Positions 1 to 11,881 of a stretch of 64,000 nucleotides of DNA are shown here, in pieces. The notes under the pieces were generated by a model. It was not told the origin of the DNA, made no database searches, and saw only the letters and a program-made list of their open reading frames with translations. Location: the NCBI GenBank assembly GCA_947623455.1, contig OX392527.1:33224201-33288200 (forward strand). Direction: 5' to 3'. This stretch comes from Mimachlamys varia (Eukaryota > Mollusca > Bivalvia > Pectinida > Pectinidae). The translations under genes were made by a program, and so were the position numbers. Positions within the stretch are counted from its first letter, which is position 1. Every line of letters begins with the position of its first letter.

Positions 1-1376
1 GTTGCCCAAGTGTTTTATGGGTTGGAATTTGAAACACTACAAACTGGAATAATTGCAAAGTACGGGAATTGATAACACTAAATACAGGATTGTTTACCCT
101 AATTATAGAGACTTAACTGAAAGCTAGGGGATGGGTAGGTATTAAAGGTTACCCGATGATTGAGTTATCTTTGTCAGATTGAGTCTAGTACAATGTACAT
201 AGAGAGCTTTTAGTATAAAAGCAAGAAAATTTATCTAAACAATCGAACTATGAATTAAAACTATATCTAAATATTTTTTTAAAGATAATTCAGGTGATAA
301 AACAGATGAAGAGCGTAGAAATGACAAAATAGTGTATGTTTAAACATGTATTAATCTAACTACTTATATTTTTCTAACACTAGTATCTTGGTTAATGTTG
401 ATTCTTGGGTTGATATAGTTGACACGGCACACGTGGTACATGCTCGCGAGGGAGCTCACAGATCCTAGAGATATATGTCACAAGCTATGATATATAGCTG
501 TAAACCCCATATTAGAACTCACCTGGACGAGTCTCATTTGCAAATAAATTTAATTAACTGTCTTCGCTATTTTTACGCAAACGCACAAAAAGTGAAATAT
601 ATTTTACACTATTTGAAATATAAAAAATGCAAGCGTATGAAGAAATGCTGACTTACCTATAGAGCTAGTCGAACACAAGACACGAGCGACCAGGCCTCTC
701 TACCAGAACGACGACGTCACACGCGCAGGGAGGTGTAGCATTCCTGTATCCAGAGCTGCGCGAGATACGATACCACAACACGAGGGATGTATATGTATTT
801 ATGGCACGGATCTTCACTACAGTGGGGGAGGCGATGGTAGCGACATTCTCTAGAGCCAGATGAAAGTATGTGCTGTGTTAGCGCGCACATGCACGTGCAT
901 AAGGAATATATACATCATATCTCGTAAACATATTATAACAAAACGTGGTGTTTAAATAGATAACGATAAAAAGGATACAGTTATCGTTTGTGAAGGTGGT
1001 TTTCCCAAAATTTTTTTCATCGGGAACATACTCGTAAATATAAATTGTGTTTTTGTCACAACGTGATAGAACATACACACTCGCTTCAAATTTATTCAAA
1101 TTCATCAGTTTTAAAGAAATGTTTGTTATTGTTATACGCAATACATTTTTGAGAATTGTGATTTCAATGGAAACATGGAAACCATATTGGACAATCTACA
1201 GACAGACGAAGACGCGTCGCTGTCATATAATGTACAACAGTAAATAGCAATCGAGCGACCCTAACGGTGATAAATGCCTGTTTCATCTGTTTTCATTTAT
1301 TTCATTTTTAATTAGTTATTTGACAAATGAAATGTTGCTGTTTGTCACAATGAGCTTCGCCTTATGAAATACGGTG
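1..1376. other. No gene recognised
   Basis: AT-rich sequence. A GC-richer patch with CpGs at about 640-780 could belong to a promoter of a gene outside the window, but no exon is supported. Confidence 0.4.
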
Positions 1377-1945
1377 TAACATCGTCATTTGATCTAAGTT
1401 GTAAATTGTCATATGATCTTAGTTGTAACATCGTCATATGATCTTAGTTGTAACATCGTCATTTGATCTAAGTTGTAAATTGTCATATGACCTTAGTTGT
1501 AACATCGTCATATGACCTTAGTTGTAACATCGTCATATGATCTTAGTTGTAACATCGTCATATGACCTTAATTGTAATGTTGTCATATGACCTTGGTCAT
1601 AACGTCGTTATATGACCTTAGTTATAACGTCGTCCAATGACCTTAGTTGTAACATTGTTGTATGACCTTATTAGTAACATCGTCATATGACCTTAGTTGT
1701 AACCTCGTCATATGATCGTAGTTGTAACATTGTCATATGACCTTAGTTGTAACGTCGCCCTATGACCTTAGTTGTAACCTCGTCATATGATCGTAGTTGT
1801 AACATCGTCATATGACCTTAGTTGTAACATCGTCATATGACCTTAGTTGTAATGTTGCCCTATGACTTAAAATGTAATGTCATCCTATGACCTTAGTTGT
1901 AACATTGTCATTTGACCTTAGGTGTAAGGTCGCCCTGTCACCTAA
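1377..1945 (+). repeat. 25-bp minisatellite
   Basis: About 22 diverged copies of TAACATCGTCATATGACCTT plus AGTTG. Variants alternate ATGATC/ATGACC and decay toward 2200, where ACGTTCTATGACCTTA pieces persist. Confidence 0.85.
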
Positions 1946-3300
1946 GTTGTCACGTCCCCAAAAGACCTTATCTATGATCTTACATGTACATTTTCTTGAT
2001 ATTTAGCTGTGACCTTAGATGTCAGATGTTCGACGTTTTCTGACCTTTTGTTAAGACCTTAGCTAATATATGTACGACGTTCTATGACGTTAAGCAATGG
2101 CCGTAGCTGTTATGTGTACGTAAGTCTATGACCTTTAGCTATTGATTTAGCTGTTATATGTACGGCGTTACACAACCTTATTTGTTACATGTACCGACGT
2201 TCTATGACCTTAACCGATTACAATAATAAAATCTACCTTCCCGCACATAGCTCTATCCTCAAAATCCGTATATAATAATGTAATCTGAAATTACAAAAAA
2301 AAAATAATAATATACAATGGCTTTCGAAATATTTTTTGTTTTATTTACTGATACAATATAACAAAGTGTAACAATTATACACCCAAAGAATAATAATCGT
2401 TATCACAGCATCACAACTGAGCTTGCTGTCTCAACGACTTTGTATTTGGCCACTGTAGAATTATTAAATGACAAGGCAACAACACATGGTATGTTTGCAC
2501 CAGGGTTGGTCCACACAATGATAGCACATTTATGATTTAGAATAGGAGAGATCACAAATAATATATTAAAATGCAACATATAGCTATTGCGTCCTCTTGG
2601 ACTAAGGGAACAAAACTGGCAGAAAGAAAAATCTCCCAATCGAGATAAGGAGGTATAAAATGTAAAATGAAACAGGCTAAATGTAAAATGTAAAATGAAA
2701 CATATTGTATTGCAACATAACTGGACATAGAAATATAGAAGTATTATATATGACTTTGTAATTGTGTTGATCAGATCAATATAATAATTACAGCATTGTA
2801 AATACTGCAACACAAATCACATGAAGTACTAAATATATACCTGACTTAATGTCAAATGGAATAATTGTGTTGATAAATCAGTATCACAATAACACCATAG
2901 CATTAATGTATTATTTACATAATAATTTATATAAATGTATTATTTACACTGAACCATATCAAATAATGAAGTCTCACGATTCATACATATTATAGGCGCC
3001 GTAAAGATGATTCAAGATTAAGCAGTACTCTCACAACTTTTGAAATCAATAACGCATTTCACACACCTTTCCCCCTGTTAAACAAAAAGAAAGTCGCTTG
3101 GCAAATTTGGACTTCAAACCAAACTTGTTTGCAAGCCACATCACAGACGAGGCCTAGAAGGACGGGACAGCTATATACTATATTATTTACCAATCATGCA
3201 GTTACGTGTGTTTGTGTTCAGTGCATCTTCTGTTCAGTGACATTTTTAATGTTGTATTCATGCGAATACAACATTGTTTACCAAAACTTACACGTACCCC
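1946..3300. other. Decayed repeat tail and AT-rich sequence, no gene
   Basis: Degenerate pieces of the preceding minisatellite to about 2215, then AT-rich DNA. Around 3150-3175 is a short match (CCTAGAAGGACGGGACAGCT) to the dispersed repeat also seen at 14.2 and 29.7 kb. Confidence 0.5.
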
Positions 3301-3315
3301 TTACTATTTCGGGAC

Positions 3316-3440
3316 GCTTTCTTTTCTGGAACACCTGGTCGTATTCTCTTGTGCTTTGTCAATGGTATCCGTGTAAATATTTCATTTGTTCATAGTGTGT
3401 CCCTAGTTTAATCTAATTTTGTTTTGATTTGTGGTTTTAT
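3316..3440 (+). mobile_element. Retroelement 3' fragment
   Basis: Matches the terminal module of the dispersed element: GGAACACCTGGTCGTATTCT, then GTAAATATTTCATTTGTTCA and CCTAGTTTAATC. Confidence 0.55.
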
Positions 3441-3907
3441 TTAAACTTATTCGTATTATCTTATTTTTCATAAGACAATCAAACATATCATTTGAGGTCA
3501 CATTGTTAATGGGTAAATACCATAAACAAAAATAAATAAAGTATTACATAATACAACCATACAAACCTGGGGTATCAGATTGTCTATTGTAAATATAGGT
3601 AATACCAGTAATATAACACAACTCTGATGCATCATTCACCTGTTGAGTCTAAAGAGTGTCTCTTCTTGATGCATTCATAGTAACATAATAAGCATTAGTT
3701 TGACCTTCAAACCAGTCCAGATCTGATGATTGGTTTCCAAAGTCACCGATGTAGGAAAAGTGACATATTTCTCTGCTAGTTTTAACAGCCTCAAACATAT
3801 CTTTAATATCTATAAACAATCACTTGTAGACTTTTGTTCAAGAACGAAAATCAAAGCTTGGCAAAGGGAAACACACAGATAATAGATAACTAGGACAAAT
3901 ACCGATT

Positions 3908-4241
3908 TTAAACATTTGCAGTCAAAATATTGTTCTCGTTCACAAAGCACCTTTTTTCCTTTGCGATATTGTCTGTTTGGCTGGAGCTAGCTGAACTATA
4001 GTTGCCGCTGTCTGAGGCCTGGCTGGTGGAGGAGATAATACTTTTGTCAGATGACACTCTTGGCACGGTACGTCTGCCATGTGAATCCGTCGTGTAGGCA
4101 GCACTCATTCCATGACACGGGTTAACGGATGACGTGGTTGACAGAAGCGTTCGACGGTCAATGTCGTCCGGTACGACCTCAATGTCGTCAGGCCTGTCAT
4201 AAAGGTTGTTGTTCTTCACGACAGTATCGTCAGGATCATCA
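3908..4241 (-). CDS. Probable terminal exon of gene A
   Basis: Open from an AG acceptor (CCTAAG|T) to TAA. Encodes DDPDDTVVKNNNLYDRPDDIEVV and ends ...FVNENNILTANV. Serine-rich SQASDSGNYSSASSS matches the SSPDSGHYGTGNSS block at the same place in the paralog's last exon, which is the main reason for assigning it to this gene. Its start phase does not fit the preceding exon. Confidence 0.55.
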
Positions 4242-7200
4242 CTTAGGAAACAAAATGAGTTCTTAAAGTTTGTATTTCAAATATTACGTACAAAATCTTC
4301 TAGAATTACTATGTATCACGTGTGATTGTATTCATCGCATACATAATTCGTTAAAGAGGCATCACGATAAAACTATATTTTTTTATGCTTTTTTAGAGTT
4401 ATTGTATATATGAATTAAATGTATACTCTTGTGGAAAATTAATGGGCGATTTACGCTGAAATATGTTCTCAAAAATTTTAATTAATAATTAAAAAAGGGA
4501 ATCACTATTCGTTGATCAACGATTTGGACATGCAATTTTTTTTGCATCACATATAATAACGCATGCGCATAACAAGCTAAATCGGTAAACAAAAAATGGC
4601 GATCCGCGTGACCTACATGTAACTACCAGGCGAAAAGTGGCCGAATGGTCAAATTTTAACGTAAGGATTATATTACGGAAGCATAATGAGGGATGGGAAG
4701 TATTCAAGGGAGAGACTAACAGCCCAATTGTTTGCATTGTTACAGTTTTCTTCTGGATAGCCGGTGACACAGTTTTGATTTGGTTTTGGGGCTTCCCAAG
4801 GGATAACTCTTTCATTCCTCTGTTACATGAAATGCGTGTGTAAAACTTGAAAGCGTGTATTGTAATATTACCTTTATAATATTCCAGTAAAACGGCATTA
4901 TTGAATTATATTGCTGAAGAAAGACCTTTTCACATACAAGAAAAACCGTATGGGGGGGGGGGGGGGTTACGTTATAAAACGCCGGTATCCCGGGCGATTG
5001 AGTTTAATGTATACAGATTCAATTTGGACAAAATGAATAGATTTATGTCATCATGTGCGGATAAAAAGTTCTTGTCATACCTAATCTATAAAATACGGAT
5101 TGTACAAATATTATCGGGTTTGGACCCTGTATTAAATTTGATATGAATCAAAATATATGCATTATATAAGTGAAATCATTAATTCATAAAAAAAAATCAT
5201 ATACATGTATGTCCCATGTCTGCAGTTGTGTTGAAAATGTTCACGAACCTTTAAATTTACATAAAAAAAGTAAAATGAATCATAACATATATAAATGGAT
5301 TAAGTATTGGACAATTATCTTCTCGACAAGTTCCAAATTTGATATATATATTATACATGTATTCTACATGTTTAGTGCGTGGTGCGTCATATGAGTGCAC
5401 GGACTTCCGTGATAATATATAATTGTAAGTGTTAAAGTATGTTGACGCTGAAAGTTGGATAGATTTTAGATGAATATATATAGAAAGTCTGAAAAATAAT
5501 CTTCAAGACATCGAGTTGTATAAAAAAAAATCGGAATCATTTCATTTTATTTTTGCACTTTTCAATGCATGCACACCTTTGTGAAATGGTTCTAAATGAG
5601 GATTCGTGAAGATAACTTTTAACAGAAATTAAGGTTTGCCATATGGTTGTCATCGTCGGAAACCCACATGACACTGTTAAACGTACAATGTAAGATAGTG
5701 TAGTGTCGTATTGGTTCTGACAATGCATGGCTAACGGTCTCAGTCAGGTACTGATGTCGATAAATGATGCAGAGATGCCGACATAAATTTCTTCATATGA
5801 ATATCTTGTGTAATTAACGTCTGATTATTTATGTGAATATGATTCAATAAATTGATACACGGACTTTGTGTCTGGTTCATCATCGGACCTATACATTACG
5901 CGTCCCCTCCCGTTGGGCCCCTTCGTCGACATTCGACAAAATAGTCACGTGATTGACGCGTGATCATCGCTATTTTTATCGGGCTTTCCCGAGAAATGCA
6001 ATTTTGCAAGTGGCTAATAAACACATTTTGAGAGGACTTTGAATATTGAAATAACAGGAAAATGCATCTGGTAGTGAAGACAGCATGTTCATTCAATAAA
6101 TTCATTGTAGACTTCCCCGGGATGCCCCTTTAATTGAAAATTGTCCTTTATTCAATAAGATTATTCTTCTGTTCTGGTATCAGACACTTTTTGATACTAG
6201 AACCGTGTTAATTCATCGTATGACATGGTCAATTTCATGAACCTCGTCTATTACATTGCTAACATTGAACTGCTGTAACTATTAATTGATTCTCCTACTT
6301 GTTAAAGTGACGAAGCTGGCTCCGTCCAGTAGGTGAAAGTCTGCTATGTTTAACACGTGATGATCCGCTACCGGATGTTGCTGTCGAATATGAGATTCTT
6401 CTGGGGATTCTGATATAGTGCCCGGCAACAGTCCGTAGTTTGCCCGTTCGGAGTGGTTCCCGGCTCGTCCAGACGAGGACGGCTGGTATACACTGACTGA
6501 CGAACCTTCAAAAATTAAAATATGTTATATGTAATATAGAAAATAAATTAAAATAGTTCATCAAGTTCACAACGAATATTAAATGGCCTTTACGTGTAAC
6601 ATGATACATTTAATGGACAAATTATCACTTATACATGTAATTTGAATTTGAAAATGGTAAAAAGAAGTTTATTTTTAAATTCTTATGACGAAATATCACA
6701 TTTACCTATATTTAGGTATATGGAATCTCATTTTTACTGAAAAAATGGATAGATTAAAACTGTATGTAACTTTGCATTGAGCTACCCCTAGTATTACCCA
6801 CATATATACATTGTAATTAACAATTCTCTGAGAAACTGTTTAAAGCAATCTGTATATATCACAGGAAAATAAATATTATTTATTTGGTAAATAATTGTAT
6901 CAATACAAATAATCCAGTACATTGCAATACATGTTTTACAAAATTGAACTTTGATTCAAAATGATTTACCGACAGTCCTCGACATGTCCAGATGGTGTGG
7001 GGGAGCTGTGGGGGTCACTGGGTCAGAATTAACGGCTGTCTCGTCATCATGACTAGCTAAGTGCTGGTACCTCTGTGGTATACTGCTTTCGTCAGTGTTT
7101 TTGTCACTTGTCCGATTCCTACAGGCGATCACTTGTTTAATTACACAGAACAGGATTAAAATCAACAATAGGGCCACGAGAATCCACACAGCGTATGTCA

Positions 7201-8275
7201 GAGTGGTCACACGGCCTGCAATTAGAAATTTACCAATCATCAACAACGCTACACTATCTGTTAGGTCATGCTATATGATACTCAGTGATCAATTTACATT
7301 TTATTTGCATGGGTCCTTTAGGGTATATTGCTAAAAAAACTATGGGTCCCATTATGTTCAATTTGAAGTATTTCCAGAATTTCTATGAGTCCTGTCTTAA
7401 TTTTATGTGTATAAGACTCAGGGCTCGCACGTACATATAGATAGATCACTGACTACTTAGTCTAGAGACGAAGGTGATTGTAAATTTTACCGAACAAAAC
7501 GGTATATTATTATAACACCGATCATCCTACCTATCAAGGTGCTCCACACGTCCTCGGGCGGACCTACAGTCGTCGGAATTTCTACCTCTCCTTTCAATTC
7601 TACAATATTGAAAAAAAAATCATTGTAATAAAATACTAATGAGAAGTGAACATAGTTCTTATTCAGTTTGTTTAATTGTCAGTACATCGCCATTCCTTTA
7701 TAACATATCATGACCTATGGAATGTGTTTTCGATGCAAACCATAACATTTTGTATAACATAAAAACAACGTACCAAGAGAGGTAACTCCATTATTTATTA
7801 ATAGAACATATTAAAATAGACTGGAAATCTCAAGACTATTTTTAGAAGAGTTGCTAAGCAATATTATATTACTAGTAAGTTAGGATTTATGTTGTCGTTG
7901 TTGTGCACAATAATATATATCATTTTGAATAATTATTTTCCCCTTGGTGTTGACACCGATACTGATTATTCTGGTGTGTTGTTTATATATTTCATTCTAA
8001 GTTGACTCACCTTTACATCGTTGTCCACATTGTGATGATACGCCTAGCTCGTTACAAGCATGTACCGTACATGCTTCACACCGCGGTGTACCGACCATAT
8101 TGCAGAAATCCCAAGGATAGACACAGATGTCCTGTCCACAGTTAAACTTAAAACCCTCAGGTGGTGTGCTCATTTCCTGTAAAAGGACTCCTTGTAGAAG
8201 TAAACTAAGACAAAAAACACATTGCTGCAACACCCATCTAGAGACAGGAACCACATTAAGAAACATAGCTGGCAT
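3908..8275 (-). CDS. Gene A: TNF-receptor-like single-CRD type I membrane protein (3' end unresolved)
   Basis: Paralog of the gene at 11.9-15.9 kb. Supported exons: 8011-8275 (signal peptide plus CRD), 7531-7599 (69-nt linker, same size as in the paralog), 6970-7215 (transmembrane), 6299-6505 (tail), all phase 1, and a probable terminal exon 3908-4241. The CRD reads PPEGFKFNCGQDIC...RCEACTVHAC...SQCGQRC with eight cysteines at the paralog's positions. The transmembrane helix is YAVWILVALLLILILFCVI, about residues 118-137. The tail carries VTPTAPP soon after the membrane, SPEE (TRAF2-type consensus) and, in the last exon, SDSGNYSS. The 6299 donor is phase 1 but the 4241 acceptor needs phase 2, so either an exon is missing or the gene stops at 6282 by read-through. 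Confidence 0.65.
4516..4843. repeat. Possible dispersed repeat between gene A exons
   Basis: Open on both strands (68 and 99 codons) with no splice sites or domain. Followed at 4951-4966 by a 16-G run. Confidence 0.25.
8011..8275 (-). CDS. Gene A exon 1: signal peptide and cysteine-rich module
   Basis: ATG at 8275; hydrophobic core VLQQCVFCLSLLLQGVLL; then an eight-cysteine module. Ends CAACGATGTAAAG|GTGAGT. An upstream in-frame ATG was not seen. Confidence 0.75.
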
Positions 8276-8392
8276 TGTTTATGGTAGTGTAAAACAAATT
8301 AAGTTCTCATTAAACAGTTCAAACGAACATTAAATTATACAAGATATACTCGAAACATTGTATTCAAAATGTCACTCGTGCACAGAGCTACG

Positions 8393-8399
8393 TTATATA
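8393..8399 (-). promoter_or_regulatory. Candidate TATA element of gene A
   Basis: TATATAA on the minus strand about 118 bp upstream of the ATG. AT-rich sequence makes chance matches common, so this is weak. Confidence 0.25.
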
Positions 8400-9634
8400 C
8401 ACCTGTACGTGTCTGTTTATAAACGGGTTTTCCATTTAGGTGTTCTATTTTTACATTTGGAAATTTTCACAATCACGCCATGTCAGCTGCGTCGTATGTT
8501 GCCAAGGTCGATAGTATAAATGTTATATTTAACTTTTGTAAGACATTCCGCAATGCTATACGCGTATCCCCCTATAGCCGCATAGTGTTCACTGATCAAA
8601 TGTAAACTAGTACAAGCATATTGGAAGTCAACGATCAGGAAGTGCACACTACCAAGTGACCGAGAGAGTATTGGCGTTAGTTACTCAGATTTAAATATGC
8701 CCATTATGAAAAAGAAAACAAAACTTTATTTACATAGTTTCTGCAACATTTGTTTCTAAATGTTAAGTTTTCTTATTTTATGCTTACAATAGAGCAATAA
8801 TTTGGCTTGTTAAGATATAATATAAGCGTAAGTATATTGAATAGAAGTTATTTAGTTTCGGTAAATGACCTTTTTATATATGTACTAGCGTTCTGTAAGC
8901 GTGTTGATATTGTGGTAGAAGATACAAAATACAAGAATTTTAATTTAAAGTCGCATCTAGTTAAACGTTAGTGTGTAGGGTATTCTTGTAACAAAAATAA
9001 ATCATAGTGTATTAAAAAGCAAACAAAAAACAAAAACATTACAATATGGTCAGCAATAATAAATTATCACAGATAAATGAAAGTAATGTTGTTATTATAC
9101 AAGTAAAAATGAGTGTCATTATATTCAATACATGTATAACTATCATAGAAGGTTAACGCACTATGTTACAAATGTAGTTAAACATACATATATGCTGATA
9201 TAGCAAAGTGTAAAATAGACATAATAACAAGGGTCGAGTTGTTCGAAAGATGATTAGCTTAATCAGTGATTTGTGCAATTTTTAATTATCCTGTAACTGT
9301 AATGAAACCATGCAACGTATTCATATTTTTATTGACTCTATGATGATACCATACACACAATGTGACGCAAATACTTACTTTGTACCTTTTGTCTATTTGT
9401 TGATGTACAAAAATGTAGTTTCTGCTCGTTATAATCAAACCCCTTGTTATCCTAACTAAATGTTTATTTTGAACCTCTTATTACGAATGTCATATTCAAT
9501 TTAATGTTTCACTTAAGTTTAAATGTTATTTCCGTTAGATTCCTCACTTTTTTATTATAAGACATTTGAATTACTTGTGTTCTTGTTTTATTTTGTTTTC
9601 GTATATAAATAAATCTTTGTGACTTCATCATAAA

Positions 9635-9905
9635 AATCATTAGTGAGTTTACTTGTTGTGATTGACAATGATACTTGGTTCTCATTTTGAGAACTTGATG
9701 TTTACATGGATGTGACAAAGATTAACATGGCGGGTGTCGTCGATGAAGAGGAAAATGCTAACTCTTCCGGAACACCTGGTCTTATTCTCTTGTACTTTTA
9801 CAAGGGTCTCCATGTAAATCTTTGCTTTGTTCATATTTTGCCCCTGGTTTAATCGATTTTGAGTTTATATTATGATTTTGTTAACGCTTAGGTATTCTCT
9901 TTTTT
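9635..9905 (+). mobile_element. Retroelement 3' fragment
   Basis: Carries TGATTGACAATGAT, GTCGTCGATGAAG, TTCCGGAACACCTGGTCTTA, AATCGATTTTGAGTT and a terminal GTATTCTCT. Confidence 0.7.
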
Positions 9906-10103
9906 ATCTTAATCGATCTTGAGTTGGGTTTATTGTTATGTCGACGCTTGGATATAATTTTTTTTACGTCTTAATGCAACTTTACGATAAGGACCAATAT
10001 CCAGAAGATGACTACAATACTTGACAAGACATATTAGCGGTTGTACGTATATGTACACAATTTAATATATCTAACAATAAACAATCTTCATCCGATTGTA
10101 CCT

Positions 10104-10806
10104 TATCAATACAGCGATACGATGTCGTCCAATACCGTCTCTTATCAATACAGCAATACGATGTCGTCCAATACCGTCTCTTATCAATACAGCAATACGA
10201 TGTCGTCCAATACCGTCTCTTATCAATACAGCAATACGATGTGGTCCAATATCGTCTCTTATCAATACAGCAATACGATGTCGTCCAATACCGTCTCTTA
10301 TCAATACAGCAATACGATGTGGTCCAATACCGTCTCTTGTCGATACAGCAATACGATGTCGTCCAATACCGTCTCTTATCAATACAGCAATACGATGTCG
10401 TCCAATACCGTCTCTTATCAATACAGCAATACGATGTCGTCCAATACAGTCTCTTATCAATACAGCAATACGATGTCGTCCAATACCGTCTCTTATCAAT
10501 ACAGCAATACGATGTCGTCCAATACCGTCTCTTATCAATACAGCAATACGATGTCGTCCAATACCGTCTCTTATCAATACAGCAATACGATGTGGTCAAA
10601 TACCGTCTCTTATCAATACAGCAATACGATGTGGTCGAATACAGTCTCTTATCAATACAGCAATACGATGTGGTCAATTTCAGTCTCTTATCAATACAGC
10701 AATACGATGTCGTCCAATACCGTCTCTTATCAATACAGCAATACGATGTCGTCCAATACCGTCTCTTATCAATACAGCAATACGATGTGGTAAAATATCG
10801 TCTCTT
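10104..10806 (+). repeat. 39-bp minisatellite
   Basis: About 18 highly similar copies of CTTATCAATACAGCAATACG followed by ATGTCGTCCAATACCGTCT. Copy differences are mainly single bases (TCG/TGG, ACC/ACA). The unit is a multiple of three, so long stop-free frames appear on both strands; these are not genes. Confidence 0.9.
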
Positions 10807-11747
10807 AATCCAAAACGGTGTTTTTACCATACATGATATATTGATCTATTTAATAATCCCTTGTGCCATCATGTACTAAAATAGCAAATGTTTTCTTCCA
10901 ATATTAACGTTACAGTAATTACAATAAGATCCAATAGGATCGTAAATTATACAACTGTGTTTGAAGATCTCTGGGCTAAAGTTCACTTTTGAAAACATTA
11001 AGATGAATTGTGAACAATTTGAAGCGGATTCCATTCAGTTGAGGGAATGAGATTCGACACTGAGATACGAATTAATAATTACATATTTCTTCTTAATTTA
11101 AAACACCATATAAATTGTTCTGATACTGACGGTGTTACAATCTTGGTAACTCGCATATTAATGATGTTTTCAATGTCCGAATAAGCTGCGTTGTTCTCAC
11201 AAAACGTGATCAATGGATGACTGTTTTAGGAAGAATCGATTTATAAGCAATAAGGTCAACGCAGGCGTATTTACTAAACTATACCGTAGTGGATAACACC
11301 ATGACTTTCTACGTAATGTGTAAATAATAGAAAGTACTAAATTAATTTTTCACAAATTTTTAATTTAATATAAAACTTTAATAGCACACACAGAAATGCG
11401 AACTTAAGATTAAATAATGTATACAGAAAAACACTGCAGTAAGATGAAACGGTTTAACATCAAATAAAGATTCATATATAATTCAGGAATTAGTAAACTT
11501 CATATACAACTTATGGGATTTTTCATGTCTTAACATTATTTACCTTATGAAATAGATTTGAAATAGTTTATACCATTCCGAGTAATGCATAACAATATCA
11601 TGACTAACCAACACCCTGATAGCTTCCGTATTATAGATTGTGGGAAATAAATGAACTATTAATATTTTCTAGCTTAATAAACTAAAACAAAAGGATACGT
11701 AACACGCGAGATAAATAACCGGGTTACTATTAGTCTCCTTCTAACTC
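10807..11747. other. AT-rich intergenic sequence
   Basis: Between the 39-bp array and the 3' end of the gene B CDS; no exon, RNA or repeat recognised. Confidence 0.4.
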
Positions 11748-11753
11748 TTTATT
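11748..11753 (-). promoter_or_regulatory. Candidate poly(A) signal of gene B
   Basis: AATAAA on the minus strand about 130 nt after the stop codon, in a plausible position for 3' end formation. Confidence 0.35.
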
Positions 11754-11881
11754 TCACCATTATTGACTTAAACCTATTGATCATAGTATTTTTTATAAGT
11801 TAAGAATTCGAAGTCATCTCTTTACACTGGCCATATTCACTTTACTAATCAATCTACATAGTACATTTATATTACATAGTC

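Noticed and set aside
2403..2813. 136-codon minus-strand frame
   Set aside because: Low-complexity AT-rich translation rich in F, L, Y and I; no splice context or motif.
10012..10879. CRISPR-like regular repeats
   Set aside because: Units are contiguous with no unique spacers; this is a eukaryotic minisatellite.
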